Counted from the first letter of the stretch, positions 1 through 12,937 are shown. The stretch is DNA of 64,000 bases from Cryptomeria japonica (GCF_030272615.1 NC_081415.1:371191809-371255808), one strand, 5' to 3'. Numbers and translations: made by a program. Notes: generated by a model from the letters alone, not told the origin.

Positions 1-2927
1 GAAATGGAAAACACACAAACTGAAATAAAAACAAACGTAGTCTATGAAATGTACTACAAACCTCAAAAAGGATTATTGTTTCTTTTCTTTTGGAATGTGG
101 ATGCAATCCTCAAATTGCATAAGATTGATAATATAAATGAGCAAATGAGTTGATAAAATGGACTTGCTTAATGTATGATTGATTGTTCAAAACGATTAGT
201 AAGAGACTATATTTATAGATTTAGGAGATGGGGATAAGATTGATTACTTGTCACCTAAGTTAACTAGGAAATTATTAGAGCCAACTCAACTAGAAATAGA
301 AATGTTAACATGTTTGATAAGGTTGACATGTTTAGATGGGTTTAATTTCTAGTTTAAGAAAAAAAATATTAGCACTAGGAGTTTACATGTGCTTGCATGC
401 AAGGAATATGATTGGTTGCAATTGAGTGATGGAAGCACTTTGATCTTATGTACACTCAACTCATGCATCAAAAATTGTCTTTGATAGAGGTAAGTGATAT
501 GCATCAACTTATCCATGGCCTTGTGCCATGGTTCTTCTTCGTAGGGTTTAAGCTACAAATGTAATATTGTTTTGGTTGCAACCATATAATTTCAATCACT
601 CTACTCCCCCTATGACATTGGTTGTAAATTGTTGTCCTTATCTTATGTATGTTTCTCTTGTGTCTTTGCTAGTACATGTTGGATTATTTTTGTTTCCCAT
701 AACTCCTCTCCACTTGACTTTTTTAGTATTTCCCTCAATGATAATGTTGGATTCTTGTTGTACTTGCAAAAGGTGCACATCCCCAACTAGAGTCAATATT
801 GGCACCTACCAAAACAATCCAAAAATCTTCTAAATTTGGTGCCCCCTTTAGTGCATTGGCTTAGTGTAGCCCATCACTGATAAACCAATCAAAGGTATCC
901 TTCAATGTGCCCTTTTGGTCAATTTTATGTTCAATGTTGTGGTTTCCCTCCCCTCATATTTTATTCATGTGCCCATGTTGTTAAGATCCAAGAAAACTCC
1001 AAGAATAAGGCTATTTGTGTGTGTCTAGCCTTTGTCAAGTTTTCATGTTTCCTCTTGTCAACATGTTTTATCTCTATTCCCTAAAACCTTGCACTCTTTT
1101 TTACCTATCAATGCTTTGCCTTCTTTAAGTATTTAAACTTTTCATGACCTGAGTTACTTGTAATGAAGTTCTGTAAACTTCAATTCCTTGTTCTTTCTCT
1201 TTGCTTTTGGGCCAAAGCTTTTAAGAATGCACCTAATTAAATACTACATAAGCAAGATCTCCAATCCTAAAACCTTGGCATCCCAACTTCCTTCTTGCTT
1301 TTGTGATTTCAAAATTTTGTGTAGCATATCTTGCCTTGTTTCATTTTCCAATTATCACCCCTCATCAAGGTCTCAAAATCTTGTCTACTACATCCTCTCG
1401 AAGGGGCATGCAATCATGCAAACCTAATCCTTGATCCTCAACAATTCTTCATTACAATCAAAATTTTCTATGCCCCAATCCAATGCACTTCCTCTTCCTT
1501 CATTATTAGTAGTCATTTTCCCCAATCCTTGGCCACTTTCACTCCTAATGTGGATTTTTGAGTCTCTTCATTCTCTTCTCCTTGAAAGCACTAGGTGCCT
1601 ATTAGTCTCAATTTTCAATCGTCATTGTTCCACTCACACAGTTTCCTCGAGCCTTTAAGAATCCCTCTCCTTTGTTACTTCTCTCCCCATTGTAGTGTGT
1701 ATGCAATTTTTCTCATCCTCACTCATCTTTGTATAGTTTTACTCTTCAAAACCCCCAAAATTCCTCTAACAACTCTTTTGCCTACTAGTAGAAGGTAATG
1801 TATTATCCCTAATACCTACTCCCACTTGCACCTCATTTTAAGCCTCTAATATTTATAATGCCTAAATACCTAAAAGACAAATGTTTCACATCCCTCATCC
1901 TCAAATCTCAGTGCTTACTAATTTCACTATCGTGAAGACCATAATTTATGTTTCCTTGTTTCTTTGGCATGCTTTTGTCCCAAAACTCAACTCTCGATCT
2001 CTCTTAATGTCTTGAGACACAATTTCTAGCTCTTTTTTGCCAAAACTTCAAAATATTTTTTACCCCTTTACATTGTCCAAGCACACATTTTAGAAAATCC
2101 TTGCTTTTCAAGTTAAAAACCCTCCCTCCCACCCTACACCTTCAAGGACACCATTAATGGCCTCAAATAGATGCAAGAGTACAAGGGATGGCTTTCAAAT
2201 CCTTCTCATCACTTGTAAACCCCTCAAAGACATGGATTGTGTATAAATGGACATGATTTCAATCATGATTCCATGTAAAGCTTATGCAAGTGGACATGGG
2301 TGACCTAGTGAACCTATTGACCGGTATGGCATTCCCATACAACTTGCATAGTGAGATCATAATGATATATATGCTTGAAATATTAAAAAAGGTTGTTCGT
2401 TGGTTGGTCAACAAGTTGTGGGCATTGCCTTGCTATGGTGGTGTTCTCCATTCTTGATCAAGTGATCAATCAAAGGTGTTGGTTAAGTTCTCATATCAAG
2501 TGAATATTGCAATTCAAGGAAAGGTGTTGAATGCCAGAACTTCTCCATGACATAAGTGTCTCCATGCTTCTTAAGATTAACTTTAGGAGATGAATATACT
2601 ATATTTATTCATGAGGCCACAATTGTTGGTCTATTATTGTAATAGTTAGTTGATTACTCATATAGATTGTAAAATGTATTAGTGCATTTGGTGCAACCTT
2701 TTGATTGCAATATATAGGATTACCCTATTGAATCCTAAATTACTATATAGAATTTGTCATGAATATACGTAGTTATATAAAGGAATATGTTTATTCAATC
2801 ATAGAGCTTAGCTTATGGTTCATGAATGAACTAGTTTCCATTTTTTGTTCACAAGTGTTTGCATGAGAAGCCTAAAACTTGACTCTATTGCCCAATGTGA
2901 TCAAGGCATTGGTTGTTATCGCTTGTC
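1..2927. other. Unassigned intergenic sequence
   Basis: I recognise no gene, LTR or transposon end in this stretch. From roughly 560 to 2,150 the plus strand is markedly pyrimidine-rich, with many CCCCT and CTTTT runs. The open frames there are short (under 90 codons), overlap in several frames and carry no recognisable domain. It may be a decayed repeat read from the wrong strand, but I cannot name it. Confidence 0.5.
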
Positions 2928-3761
2928 CACCACCATCATAATTACTCGACTCAAAAACTCTCCCTTTTAGTTTTAGTGTAGGTTATGTTTTACACCCTCG
3001 TGATTTTATGATGATTACCCACAATGAATCTTGTGAGCTACTAATAGGTCAAATCTTGTGTGTCATGTGAGAGTGATTCCTAGGTGCATATACAATATGC
3101 AATGTCAAGAGGATTCATCCTAGGTTGTACAAATCATTCTACATCCTTCGTGCATATGTATCCTAGTGTTCAATTTACTTTACATTAGGTCTTTTAGGTT
3201 ACTCATGGTTGTCATTAGGTCATCATTCGTCAAAGCTCAAGTTACACATCTCCATTCCATTAAGACCTCAAGGGAATACCCCCTAGGTTATATAGAGCTT
3301 GAAGAAGACAACAATTTTCCCCAATCCTATGAACTAGTTCAACACCACCATCATAATTAAGACTCAAAAACTATCTCCCTTTTAGTTTTAGTGTAGGTTA
3401 TGTTTTACACCCTCATGATTTTAAGATGATTACCCATAATGAATCTTGCGAGCTACTAATGGGTCAAATCTTGTGTGTCATGAGAGAGTGATTCCTAGGT
3501 GCATATACAATATGAAATGTCAAGGGGACTCATCCTAGGTGGTATAAATCATTCTACATCCTTCGTGCATATGTATCCTAGTGTTCAATCAGCTTTACAT
3601 TAGGTCTTTTAGGTATGCTCATGGTTGTCACTAGGTCATCATTGGTCAAAGCTCAAGTTACACATCTTCTCTATTCCATTAAGATCTCAAGGGAATACCC
3701 CCTAAGTTATATAGAGCTTGAAGAAGATGACAATTTTCCCCAATCCTATGAATTGATTCAA
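2928..3761. repeat. Two-copy tandem duplication of about 415 bp
   Basis: Copy 1 runs from 2,928 to 3,342 and copy 2 from 3,343 to 3,761. Both begin with CACCACCATCAT or CACCACCA and carry the same order of words: GGTTATGTTTTACACCCT, ATTCCTAGGTGCATATAC, CATCCTTCGTGCATATG and AGCTCAAGTTACACATCT. They differ by scattered substitutions and small indels. A third copy appears to start at 3,762 (CACCACCCT) and then diverges. Each copy has a 64-75 codon open frame ending near a YIELEED motif, probably a fragment of an old coding sequence; I do not recognise the protein. Confidence 0.85.
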
Positions 3762-5409
3762 CACCACCCTCTCCTTGTTGATGCATCACTATCACTGTTT
3801 AAGATTCTCTGTTCCTATTGTGGCACTAGAGAAAGCATGTAGTTTTGAGCACCAACAATAAGAGCTTGAGGTTTGGTTGTTGGCAATTAGGTAAACCAAC
3901 AAGTGTAAGTCTCGTCATTTAAATAGCAAGTTTTATGTCAAGGTAGGGGAGTTATATATCAAGTCCTCGTTGAACCAAGCAATCTCTATTGAACACTAGT
4001 GTTGTGCGAAGCTTTTATCATTACATATTTTCTATGTTGCGCAAGCACTATGATTATAGTTGTTGATATTCTATAATAGTGTAGAGTTTTAATAGCAGAT
4101 ACAAAAATACCATGCGAAGTTTTGTAGAAAACTCTTCCCTTTAGACTCCTCATAATTATTTTAGGAATAAAATGTTGCTACAAGCACAGAAGAATTTGCT
4201 AATGGTGTCTCAAATAACCTACAACTACTTTGAACTTTCTGCCCTTTATTTAAATAATTCTTGAATCTTTAAAATCAAACCTTAGACAAGATGCTAGATA
4301 CATATATTTCATCCTTACACATTCATCATTAAGTGATACTATTCTATAGTGAATGTATTACATTAGAAAAATAGATGGAATTATATTCTTGGAAAAAAGT
4401 TAATTAAATTGATTATAAGTTAATTTTCAAAATCCCCAATAAAGCTGCCTTACAAATGCTCTTATTTTTTCTCTTTAAGAAAAGCTATTGGGAGTAGAAC
4501 CAAAAGGAATAGATGGAGCGAGAAGGTGCATATAAAGCAAAAATCTGAAAGCACTTAACTTTTTATATAAACATCATATTATGCTTTTCAGCATACAAAG
4601 CAAAAATCTGAAAGTATTTAACAAACTTTTTATATAAAAAATTATATTATATTTTTCATCATACAAGAAGAGAGGCAACATATTTTCTAGGGGTTGGGGA
4701 GGATTGCATGCAATGACTTTTGGTGTCTGGATGCATTTGGACAGCAGTAGCTCTGACTTCTGACTGTTGCTGGTACCATGTCCAAGTTGGTGCCTCTCCT
4801 CTAGTCTGGGGATAGGAGTCGATATGCCATTTCACACATTTGTGAGGGCAATCAGCAATAGGAAAACACATTGTATTGATTGACCTCCTTGTAGAGACTT
4901 GTTGCTTGTTTTGTTGAATTGCCTCAGTTAGCTACCTTCTTGCTTTTCTGATACTTAGGATCTGTTCACTAATATCACCTCCTACTATGAAAAATCAAAA
5001 AGGTTTTCCTTAAAATTTGAATGCATCCATTTTTGCTCTTCAAACATTCTTCAAGATTATGTTTATTGTCCATTCGGTAGTGGATGTACAATACAAGTAG
5101 AGGAGCACATTTTTGTTGAAGGTCTTAATCGACTCATTTGGATTGCATAGCTTGAATCGGTGTCTAAAGGCTGTCATTAGTATTTGCCAGGGCAACGTGA
5201 ATGTAGAAGTACGCATATTGAGAAAGACTGCCATATATTGAGAAAGATAGCCATAAGGCAGAGAAAGAACTAGGTGGAATATAGGAGCCGAGGCTATCTT
5301 TCTGTATTATCCTTTTCACAGCAAGGATGGAGTCGAGTACGGAGCTATTACTGCAGAGGAATATATATTAGTAATAGTACGGTCAATGCCCAAAACCATG
5401 CATGTAGAT
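3762..5409. other. Unassigned intergenic sequence
   Basis: AT-rich sequence with no recognisable coding domain or element end. A 26-bp phrase (GCATACAAAGCAAAAATCTG and its flank) is echoed around 4,530-4,620, suggesting a small local duplication. I see nothing else that can be supported. Confidence 0.5.
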
Positions 5410-5991
5410 CTATGTTCCACGAGGATGGTATCTATGTTCCCCATTGCATTTCCAAGATAGCAGGATGGCAGAGGACGTCCCTAGTTGTCCCCAAATTTTC
5501 CCAAAAATTTGAAACATCCCCAAACTGGCCTAGAATGTTAGGAAATGTATGCTAGACATTTGGTCAACAGGGCACAGCCAGGAACGCAGCCAGGGACAGA
5601 CTAAGACATTCCTCGACTGTCCTGGAGATGTCCAGGTGCCCTGGATTGAAAAGGGAAAATTTTGCATATTTTTTAGGAAAAAAAATAAAAATACTTGAAT
5701 CAATGAAAAAACAACTCTTAAAAAGGCATCCTAGACGTGCAGGTATAGTAGATGATGACTGTAAATACTTCAATTCTCTAAGCAATTCTTATTGTATTAT
5801 GCCTGTAGTTAACTAATATTTATATATGTTTGACTTCCAGTTTGTTTGTGCTTATTTGAAACTAATCGTGCAGTTCTAGTAGATGGCAGCTGCAAATATT
5901 TAACTGAATCTGTATCTCCTATTGCAATTTGCCTACAATAAAACATCATATGTTGCATGGTTGACCTTTTAGGCCATGCCCATTGATCTGA

Positions 5992-6783
5992 TGTTAGGAT
6001 CTATGACTGTTGCACATGTATGATTAACTATTACAACGATTAAATTGAAGGTCTTAAAAACGTAATTGAAATGCTTAAATGATCATGACAATAATAAAGC
6101 GATGAATTAACAAAGAGAGAAAGAAGAGAGAAGACAAGAACATGAATTGATAACGGAGTTCACCAATATGGCTACGCCTCCAGGCCCCTCTCCAACAGAG
6201 TGACCGATCCTTGATTATGCTCCAACAACAGTTACAAGGTCTTCAACTTGGACAAGTTACAAGTCTCCTGATTACAATGAGTACAAAGTCCTTCTCCTTC
6301 AAATGCAATAACAAGATGTTAGCCTTCCAACTTGCATAGAGATGAACACTCAAACTCCATAAAAACTTCTCTCACAAATTACCACTAACTCAAACTCCCC
6401 ACTTACCCCTCTTTTTATACACCATGTTTGCCCAATTTGGCTTAAAACCAAATGATTTTAAAATCATCCATATCTCCTCTTTACAACATGTAATCTTTAA
6501 AAATCCCCCTTAAATAACATTAGAATCTTGTTAATTTGTCAAGAATAACCCTAACCCGTCTAAAATATCCCCATATAATATTTTCGGGTTTATAATTTTC
6601 ATTTTATGTTTAATTTTGGGGCCCGAGCCCTCCAATCTCAGCCTTATCTCGACGGGCTTCTTTAAATAAATTATTTTCCCTTTTCATCCCGAAATACGCG
6701 GGCGGTTCAATGGTAGAGAGAAGAGTGTGAAACGTTGGGGTCAGGACTTTGAACCACTTGAACCCCAAATATCGGCCCCAACA
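5992..6783 (-). repeat. Possible solo LTR, minus orientation
   Basis: The segment starts TGTTAGGATC and ends GGCCCCAACA, so both strands present TGTT...AACA ends of LTR type. Its composition changes sharply against the flanks, including a run of short CTCC-rich phrases and GCGGGCGGTTC near the end. The 5 bp on each side (TCTGA and TACTT) do not match, so the boundaries lack TSD support. It lies inside hAT-C. Confidence 0.35.
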
Positions 6784-6819
6784 TACTTAAAATAAAACAA
6801 ATGCCCCTTTTAGAATAGA

Positions 6820-7022
6820 GTGCATCGCGTGGTGTATTGGCTGAGAGGAAAAGTTGGAGATGAGAGGTTGGGGTTTGATTCCCCCAACCAACTTTTGACC
6901 AAACAAACTGTCTGTTGTAGGAGATTTTCCTGGGATTTCATGTGGGCATCCCAATTTAAGCATATCCTCCTGGATCACCCATTTTCGAGGAGCACTACAC
7001 TTTGTCATAAAAATAAAAAATG
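6820..7022 (+). repeat. tRNA-derived SINE-like sequence
   Basis: The head has a good RNA polymerase III internal promoter: an A box TGGCTGAGAGG at 6,838-6,848 and a B box GGTTTGATTCC at 6,872-6,882, 34 bp apart. The B box sits in a stem (TTGGGG...CCCCAA), like a tRNA T arm. About 130 bp of unrelated body follow, then an A-rich tail (AAAAATAAAAAA) near 7,010-7,022. This head-body-tail order is typical of plant tRNA SINEs. No folding D and anticodon arms of a functional tRNA are seen, and no flanking duplication was found. Confidence 0.5.
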
Positions 7023-7590
7023 TGATTAAAACCTGATCTAGATGTTTTTGCTTCATGCTTGCAATTCGCATGAAAATATAGGGCAAGGAGGATTTGTGTC
7101 GATAATCATTTTTTCAAGTAGTCCATAAAATGGTACAGGCTTTCTGTTGAGGGGGCAGATCACAACCAAGAAATACAGATCCATGCAAAGCTGCAGAAAT
7201 TATGTTGAAGCATATATTCCAGATACAGAGGAACGAACTACATTAAATGGTACACTTTTAGTTGAGGAGGCTGTTCATGCAGAAATATAGGACTAGAAGA
7301 TATATACTACAGTCACTGTCTTAATGATAAATATTGTTGTCACTGCCGTCACTGTCTTAATTTTGATATTATGTATAGTTCAAATTGTAGAAATTTGAGT
7401 ATCCCTCTATAAAATTGGCTCCAGACTGCCATCCCCAAAACGTGTCCCCTGCCATCCTTGTCCCCATCCCCAAAGAAACATGGAACATAGATGTCGACAA
7501 AAGATATATTGTGACTTAATCTGTACTCTGCTCTGAGTGTGCTTGCTGCTAGCAGTCTATATTAAATTTAATCCTCCCCATACAAAGAGG

Positions 7591-8840
7591 TGTTAAAAAT
7601 TCATGAAGAGCCAATGATGAGCACACGATTATACTGAGAACAGGGGGTGAATCAGTATAATACTACTAACTGTTACTTTTTCAAAACTTAATCAACTACA
7701 ATAATCATAACCATACAAGATCTAGCAATTATAAACACAAGATTTATATGGAAACCCTTACCGAGAAAACCACAAGAATATTGCTTATATAAACTTGTCT
7801 TGCAAACTTCGTAGGCGCTCGTAGGCGCCAACCCACAGGAGACACCAATCCCCGAACCAACCCCACAGCTAAGCACCAACTTAGCAAGAGACACCAATCT
7901 CTCCTTTAGGAAGCACCAACTTCCAAATTCCTCAATGGATGAAATTATCTTCACAAAATCTGAATGTACATAATCTTTCTCACAAATCTGCTCTTAAATG
8001 ATGCAGTCACTATCATACACTTCCCTTCTCAAATCTGCATGCACTGTCCTTTACAAATCTGCCATAAGTCTACTGTTAACCTTCTTAAATCTGCTCTTCT
8101 ATGACTGATTTTCTTCTTCACAAAGTCTGCATTATTCTTCCCCATAATTCTGCTATACCTTTTCAAGTTGGCCTTAATTTATTTTGATCTTCCTTATAGG
8201 TAAGTCGGCCTTGATAAATTATTTTCTTAAACTTCTATTCCCTCAAGTGTGGCGACAAGAGAAGGGGTCAGCCTATATAATATCACTCAGTTCGGCCCGT
8301 ATAATGTTATTTTAATTTCACATTTAATCATATTAATAGCTGCCTTAACACAAATAAAATCTCTGCTCTTGGAATTACTTCGTTAAGGATTGCTGCCTTT
8401 AAATACTTATAAATTCTGCCTTTTAATTAGATATCTTTGTTGACTTTTTCCACATTTTATGAATCGCAGCCCTTGAAAGATTTCTGCCTTTTGTCTCACC
8501 TTAATCGCTGCTCCTCAATGCTCTATAATCACTGCTTCTAAGAGTCATCTTAATCGCTGCATTTCTTTGATTACATTCATCTATCTTCAGTTTTATCTCT
8601 GCTCATTAATTTGCAATTGCTGCCTTTGTATTCTTCTTAATCACTGCATTTAAACTCTTAGTTTTGCTGCTCTTGTGAATCACTAATACACACATAACTT
8701 GAGTGATTAAACCTTTATTTGTATGCCTGTCTTGGATGCTAACATTGAGGTCCGCCAGCATATGAAGATATGCATGTTGTGGACGCCATAATAATGTGGG
8801 TTGGCCCTCGTCAATATGAGGGAGGCCGGTCCTTATCAAT
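7591..8840 (-). repeat. Decayed copia-like LTR, minus orientation
   Basis: Around 7,640-7,665 the sequence GAACAGGGGGTGAATCAGTA is, on the minus strand, the TGATTCACCCCCT phrase that closes the copia LTRs at 12,820 and 18,700. The rest is rich in short phrases such as TAATCGCTGC and AAATCTGC repeated loosely between 7,960 and 8,680. The start TGTTAAAAATTC at 7,591 could be the LTR end. The other end is not resolved and no TSD was found, so this is probably a truncated LTR of an element related to, but not the same as, the one at 11,679. Confidence 0.4.
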
Positions 8841-9360
8841 AGCAGAATCCTTAGTCACATGTTTATTTGGAGCTTACTAATGATCTCTTTGACATCAATT
8901 CCATTCTTTTTCATATGCCTTTGACAAACTTTGACATCTAAGACAAATAATCCAACAGCCAATTCCCTCACCATGCAAGTGTAAATATAAGAATATAGAG
9001 ATTGGCACCTTGAATATTTTGCGTCATCAATCTGATATTTTCCATCAATACAAAAGAAACTCAAAAAAAATTATTCAAAAGAATTAACGAAGCAACTTGT
9101 ACATATCATAAGAAAAATTCAGAAAGCTAAACTAACATTATATAAGTTTATAGTACTTTACAATTCCATCATCAATGGATATATTATTTTATAATCAACC
9201 GAACAATATTTTCAGAGTACTTGAAAGACTTTGCTGTTTCTCTCAAGCACTGATTTTTCTCTGGACGAGACCAGCCCTGGCAAGACACAATTTTTTTTGT
9301 AAGAACATACTGATAAAAAAGTTTCAATATAAATTTCTGAAGCAGCCACTGAATCTCACC
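8841..9360. other. Unassigned intergenic sequence
   Basis: AT-rich. Open frames of 69-84 codons are present on both strands but none shows a recognisable motif or splice context. Nothing further can be supported. Confidence 0.5.
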
Positions 9361-9868
9361 TCAGCAACTTTGTTCAACTTCTCCTTCACATTCTTTAGCA
9401 TTTCAGAAAGATCTCCATCCCATTTATAAAATTCCAGCTCTCTTCCATCCAATAATTTCTTTGCAACCTTTATGGCATTTTAAAATTTATATACAGTATA
9501 TATTATAAAATGCATAAATGAAAAGCTGAAAGCAAATCAATGAAATGGGTGATTGTTATTTTCAACATGAAGTATTGGGTCGGTTACTTATTCGCCAAAG
9601 CTTCGTGGTTAAAACAAGAATGAAGATTACAGAGTTCACAGATGGTGCTTGTATCACATGCCAGAAAAACTGGCTTACATACCCTCTGACAGTGCAAAAC
9701 AGCTAGAACATTTTGTTGGCAGATCTTAGCAGAATATGGCAGACCTTTGTTGCCCCTCCCTGCATTGACAAGGTACCCTAGTAATCTAGATGCTCCATAA
9801 TCATTGTTACAAAAATATGAGAAATTGTGACTCGTTAGAATTTTGTTTCTTTCTAAAGAGAGGCTCAA
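9361..9868 (-). pseudogene. Possible exon remnants of an unrecognised host gene
   Basis: Two minus-strand blocks look exon-like. In 9,361-9,464 the frame reads about 35 residues of charged, amphipathic sequence containing [15 protein letters not shown] and [10 protein letters not shown], closed by a canonical donor (GAG then GTGAGA). In 9,584-9,868 a 94-codon frame contains GASRLLGYLV and AKICQQNVLAVLHCQ, followed by a donor-like GTATGT. Codon content is less skewed than in the flanks. I do not recognise the family, no acceptor is convincing, and no start or terminal exon is seen. It could be a relic of a nearby gene, a captured gene fragment, or chance. A splice-aware protein search would decide. 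Confidence 0.3.
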
Positions 9869-11678
9869 ATTACCTTTTAATGGAGATCATTTTCCTTTGC
9901 GGCTACAGGAGCTTGAATATTTAATGATTAAGAAAACAGACTATACATATTATCTCTGGAATTCAGAATTTTTAAAGGATGGTAACTATTTGAAAAATAG
10001 TGCAAAAGCAGAGATGCTGGCTCTGTTTACCTTTAAGTGAGAGGACCTCTTTCATGTGACCTCTCAGATAAATTTTCTGTTTGGTTTAAAATAATGTATG
10101 GGCAGGGTTTAGAAAATTAAAGCTTACAAAACATTATCTGTTGAGACTTTTGGTCAGATTACTTTTAATTTGGAAAAAAAAACACATCTAGACTACATTA
10201 CAAGCTACTTCCATAATAGTCTCATGAATGTTTACTTTTATTTATCTCAATCCATCTAATAATTAACAACAAGATGCAAATCATATACCAAACATGCAAG
10301 AGGACCCAAGCAGCTAGGCAATCAATAGTCAATACTTATTTACTGAGATAATTCAGTTCATATATGAGCATACTTGAGGATTGTGACAAGTATCTATCAT
10401 GAAAAAATATGTAATTGAAATGAAGTCCCAGATATCAAAAACGAAGTAGACTATAAAAATGAAATTTACTACTTATTTTTTCCTCCTTATGTCAACATAC
10501 ACCCTTACATTGCCATCACATCTCTTCGTCATTTATGTTCCTGCAGAAAGCCATATCCAGTTCTGTTTGGTAGAAGAGAATCTTGTGATCAACAAAGTCT
10601 ATTTATGTGAAGTAGCATTTAATAAAAAATGAAAACCAGTATCTCCAGTCATGCAGATTCAGCTTTGAATTTGTATCGTTATGCCTATTGTCAATAGTTC
10701 TTGTACATCTTGTACTGCAATTGCTTGGGACTTTGCTTCCTCAATTCTTTGCAAGATCTACTTGTTAAGTATTTGAATTCAGTACCATTATGGATGCCTT
10801 TGATTGGCATACACTTAATTTTTGACATTTGATTAGTAAATCAAGCCAGTATCTCTGAATTAGTCAAGGAATAACTCCTGGAATGACTAAAGTATTACTC
10901 TCTCCTTAGTAAACCCCTTACTGTTACGTCCTTGTCCTTGAAATAATCCTAACTTGATCTTCCTAGTGACCAGGGTGACTACTTGGATTTCTTGGCAGTC
11001 ACTTCATAGAAATTTTAAAATTTAATGGTTATTCCAAAATCATAAATAATGCCAAGTGCAATACTAGACTGCTAGTTTTGTAGGAAACCAAAACTGTGTT
11101 GCTATCCTACAATAATTAAATGCAGCTGTCTTGTTGCCTTCCAGGCACAGATATTACACCAAAGTGCTAATGAGCAGTACTCTTTTTTCCCTAGCACAGA
11201 GAAATTTGTATATCCATTTAGTGCAGCATTTTGTACTAGCTCTCTGAGTCAAGGCATAAGAGCTGTCCTATCCTTACAAACTATGCACTCCACTTTCTGT
11301 TGAGAGATCATTTACAAGCTTCAAAAAAGCAGTTCCTGAAATGGTACACTTCCCCCTAAACTTTGAGATGCCTAGTTTCATCTACGTCCCTTATTGTGAT
11401 TCAAACTTTAAATGTGTCATCTTTTATTGTGATTCAATCTTCAAATGTGTTGTGCATCTATGTACAGCATATCACTAGCTTTCTATTAAAGGATGTTTTG
11501 TCCCTGACCTCTAAGTGTTATGTTATTAATTCTATTGTGTCTTGAATACCAAGAATTCATGAAGGGTTTAGTCATGGGTTAAGTAGGTTTTTCTTCCCAT
11601 TGAGTATGTACAGAGGGAAAACCCTAAATGATGTATCCCTTTTTAATACCATTTAATATTGCAATATAGAGATTGACC
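9869..11678. other. Unassigned flank upstream of the copia element
   Basis: No gene or element end recognised. A short phrase, TTATTGTGATTCAA followed by an A/T-rich tail and ATGTGT, occurs twice at about 11,391 and 11,427. The last five bases (TGACC, 11,674-11,678) are the target duplicated by the copia insertion. Confidence 0.5.
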
Positions 11679-12879
11679 TGTTGGCCATTTGGTGGAATTG
11701 ATTATGTGTTGCGTTCATGTTTTGTCATTGATGCCAACACTAGCTGTTTGGATGCTTTACCGGCACCCTTCTGGTCCCGGTAGGTTGAGTGGTTTCTGGT
11801 TGATTTGGATCCGACATGATCCGGTAGGCTCCGGTATAGTTTGGTTATAGAATTGGCTTATTCATGATACTCATGTTCATATTCAGTAAATTGGTTTTGA
11901 TATGATGATCGGATGCTATCCTGTTTGCTTAGAAGCGTGGTTTCTGGTTCTGGCGAGGGTTTCACTAGCAGAGTTTTTGATGAATTGCATAAGTGGTGTT
12001 GGTGCAGCTTCTGGTGGAGTTTTGGGATGCTGTTGGGATCATGTTTGAGACTTGGCGGATGGAGATCATTGCTGTAGCGTGTGAACCTATGCTGGGTCCC
12101 GGTTGATCTAGGTTATGGACCGGTTTTAATGTAGCATGTGGATTGGACATATGTTTCCGGGATGTCTTATGTGTTGAATATTATTTGTTTGGTCTAAGGC
12201 CGACATGGTTTGTAATTATGTAATTAGTTTATTATCTGGTGGCCGACCTAATTGTTAATGGTCGAGGGTTTATATATATAGATGTAAGATCTCATTGTAG
12301 ATCATATATAGGAATGGGAAAGGAATGTAATGTGCGAATAATGTAATATCATTCAAGTAGAGGATTTGGTCAATCATTGGAGATGAAATTGGGTTTATGT
12401 AAGAGGATTTAATCCTCCGGTATTGAGCTTAACCGGAACTGTACTCAAACATAGGAGATGCTATCTTTTGCAATTCAACACTTCTCTAGATTGTAGTCTG
12501 GATTTCTATGTAGCCGGTGAGGCTCCTTTTGTGATGAGCAGTGCGCTCTAGGCTCTTGGTCTTCCTACAAGTGCAGGCCCCTCAATTGTAATTCACATAC
12601 TTACTGCAGAAGTATTATTTGACTGTGGGTAGGCTTCCCACCGTGGTTTTTCCCTTTACCAGGTTTTCCACGTATAAATCTTGGTGTCATGTGGATGATA
12701 TTTATTCTGTGATTATTGTTTATGCTTAATTGATTTAACTGCAATTCCAATATTAATGTTTTGGGTTCCGATATTAAAGTTTTAATTGCTAATGGTTCCG
12801 GTAATCTATGACAACTAATTCACCCCCCCACCCCTCCCCCCCCTCTCAGTTGTCTTCTGGTTATTTGAACTGTCTAACA
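11679..12879 (+). repeat. Copia-1 5' LTR (1,201 bp)
   Basis: TGTT...AACA ends. A TATA box of alternating TA lies at 12,270-12,280, about 590 bp from the LTR start. Near the 3' end is a run of Cs (CACCCCCCCACCCCTCCCCC, about 12,823-12,845). The same order of features is seen in the 3' LTR. Confidence 0.96.
12270..12280 (+). promoter_or_regulatory. TATA box in the copia-1 5' LTR
   Basis: TTATATATATA follows GGTCGAGGGT. The 3' LTR has the same box at 18,181-18,192. Its position in the middle of the LTR fits the U3/R boundary. Inference only; no transcript evidence. Confidence 0.6.
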
Positions 12880-12880
12880 A

Positions 12881-12893
12881 TTGGTATCAGAGC
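12881..12893 (+). promoter_or_regulatory. Primer binding site for initiator tRNA-Met
   Basis: TTGGTATCAGAGC directly follows the 5' LTR. TGGTATCAGAGC is the standard plant iMet tRNA complement used to prime minus-strand cDNA synthesis. Confidence 0.93.
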
Positions 12894-12937
12894 TTTGGTC
12901 CTCTCTGCAGAAAGCTTAACCGCTTGAGGAAAATCCT

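Larger units (their letters stand above)
5410..7490. mobile_element. hAT-C: degenerate non-autonomous hAT-type element
   Basis: The left end reads CTATGTTCCACGAGGATGG. The right end, read inward on the minus strand, is CTATGTTCCATG and soon contains GGGGATGG, so the termini are inverted repeats. The flanking 8 bp are ATGTAGAT (5,402-5,409) and ATGTCGAC (7,491-7,498), a 6/8 match of hAT length. The ends resemble those of hAT-B at 19,369 and 41,220 (CTATGCT). No transposase is seen inside; the interior holds LTR-like and SINE-like sequence. A second copy of the left terminal phrase sits at about 5,432 (CTATGTTCCCC), so the exact left end is less certain than the right. Family assignment is inference from ends and TSD length. 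Confidence 0.5.

Noticed and set aside
1188-1798. Overlapping short open frames on the plus strand
   Set aside because: Under 80 codons, in several frames, pyrimidine-driven composition and no domain; chance frames.
6690-6765. Second tRNA-like sequence (GGTTCAATGGTAGAG)
   Set aside because: The A-box-like part is suggestive but no B box at the right distance; it lies in an LTR-like segment.
6838-6882. Functional tRNA gene
   Set aside because: Only the A and B boxes and a T-arm-like stem are present; no acceptor stem or anticodon loop folds. A SINE head fits better.
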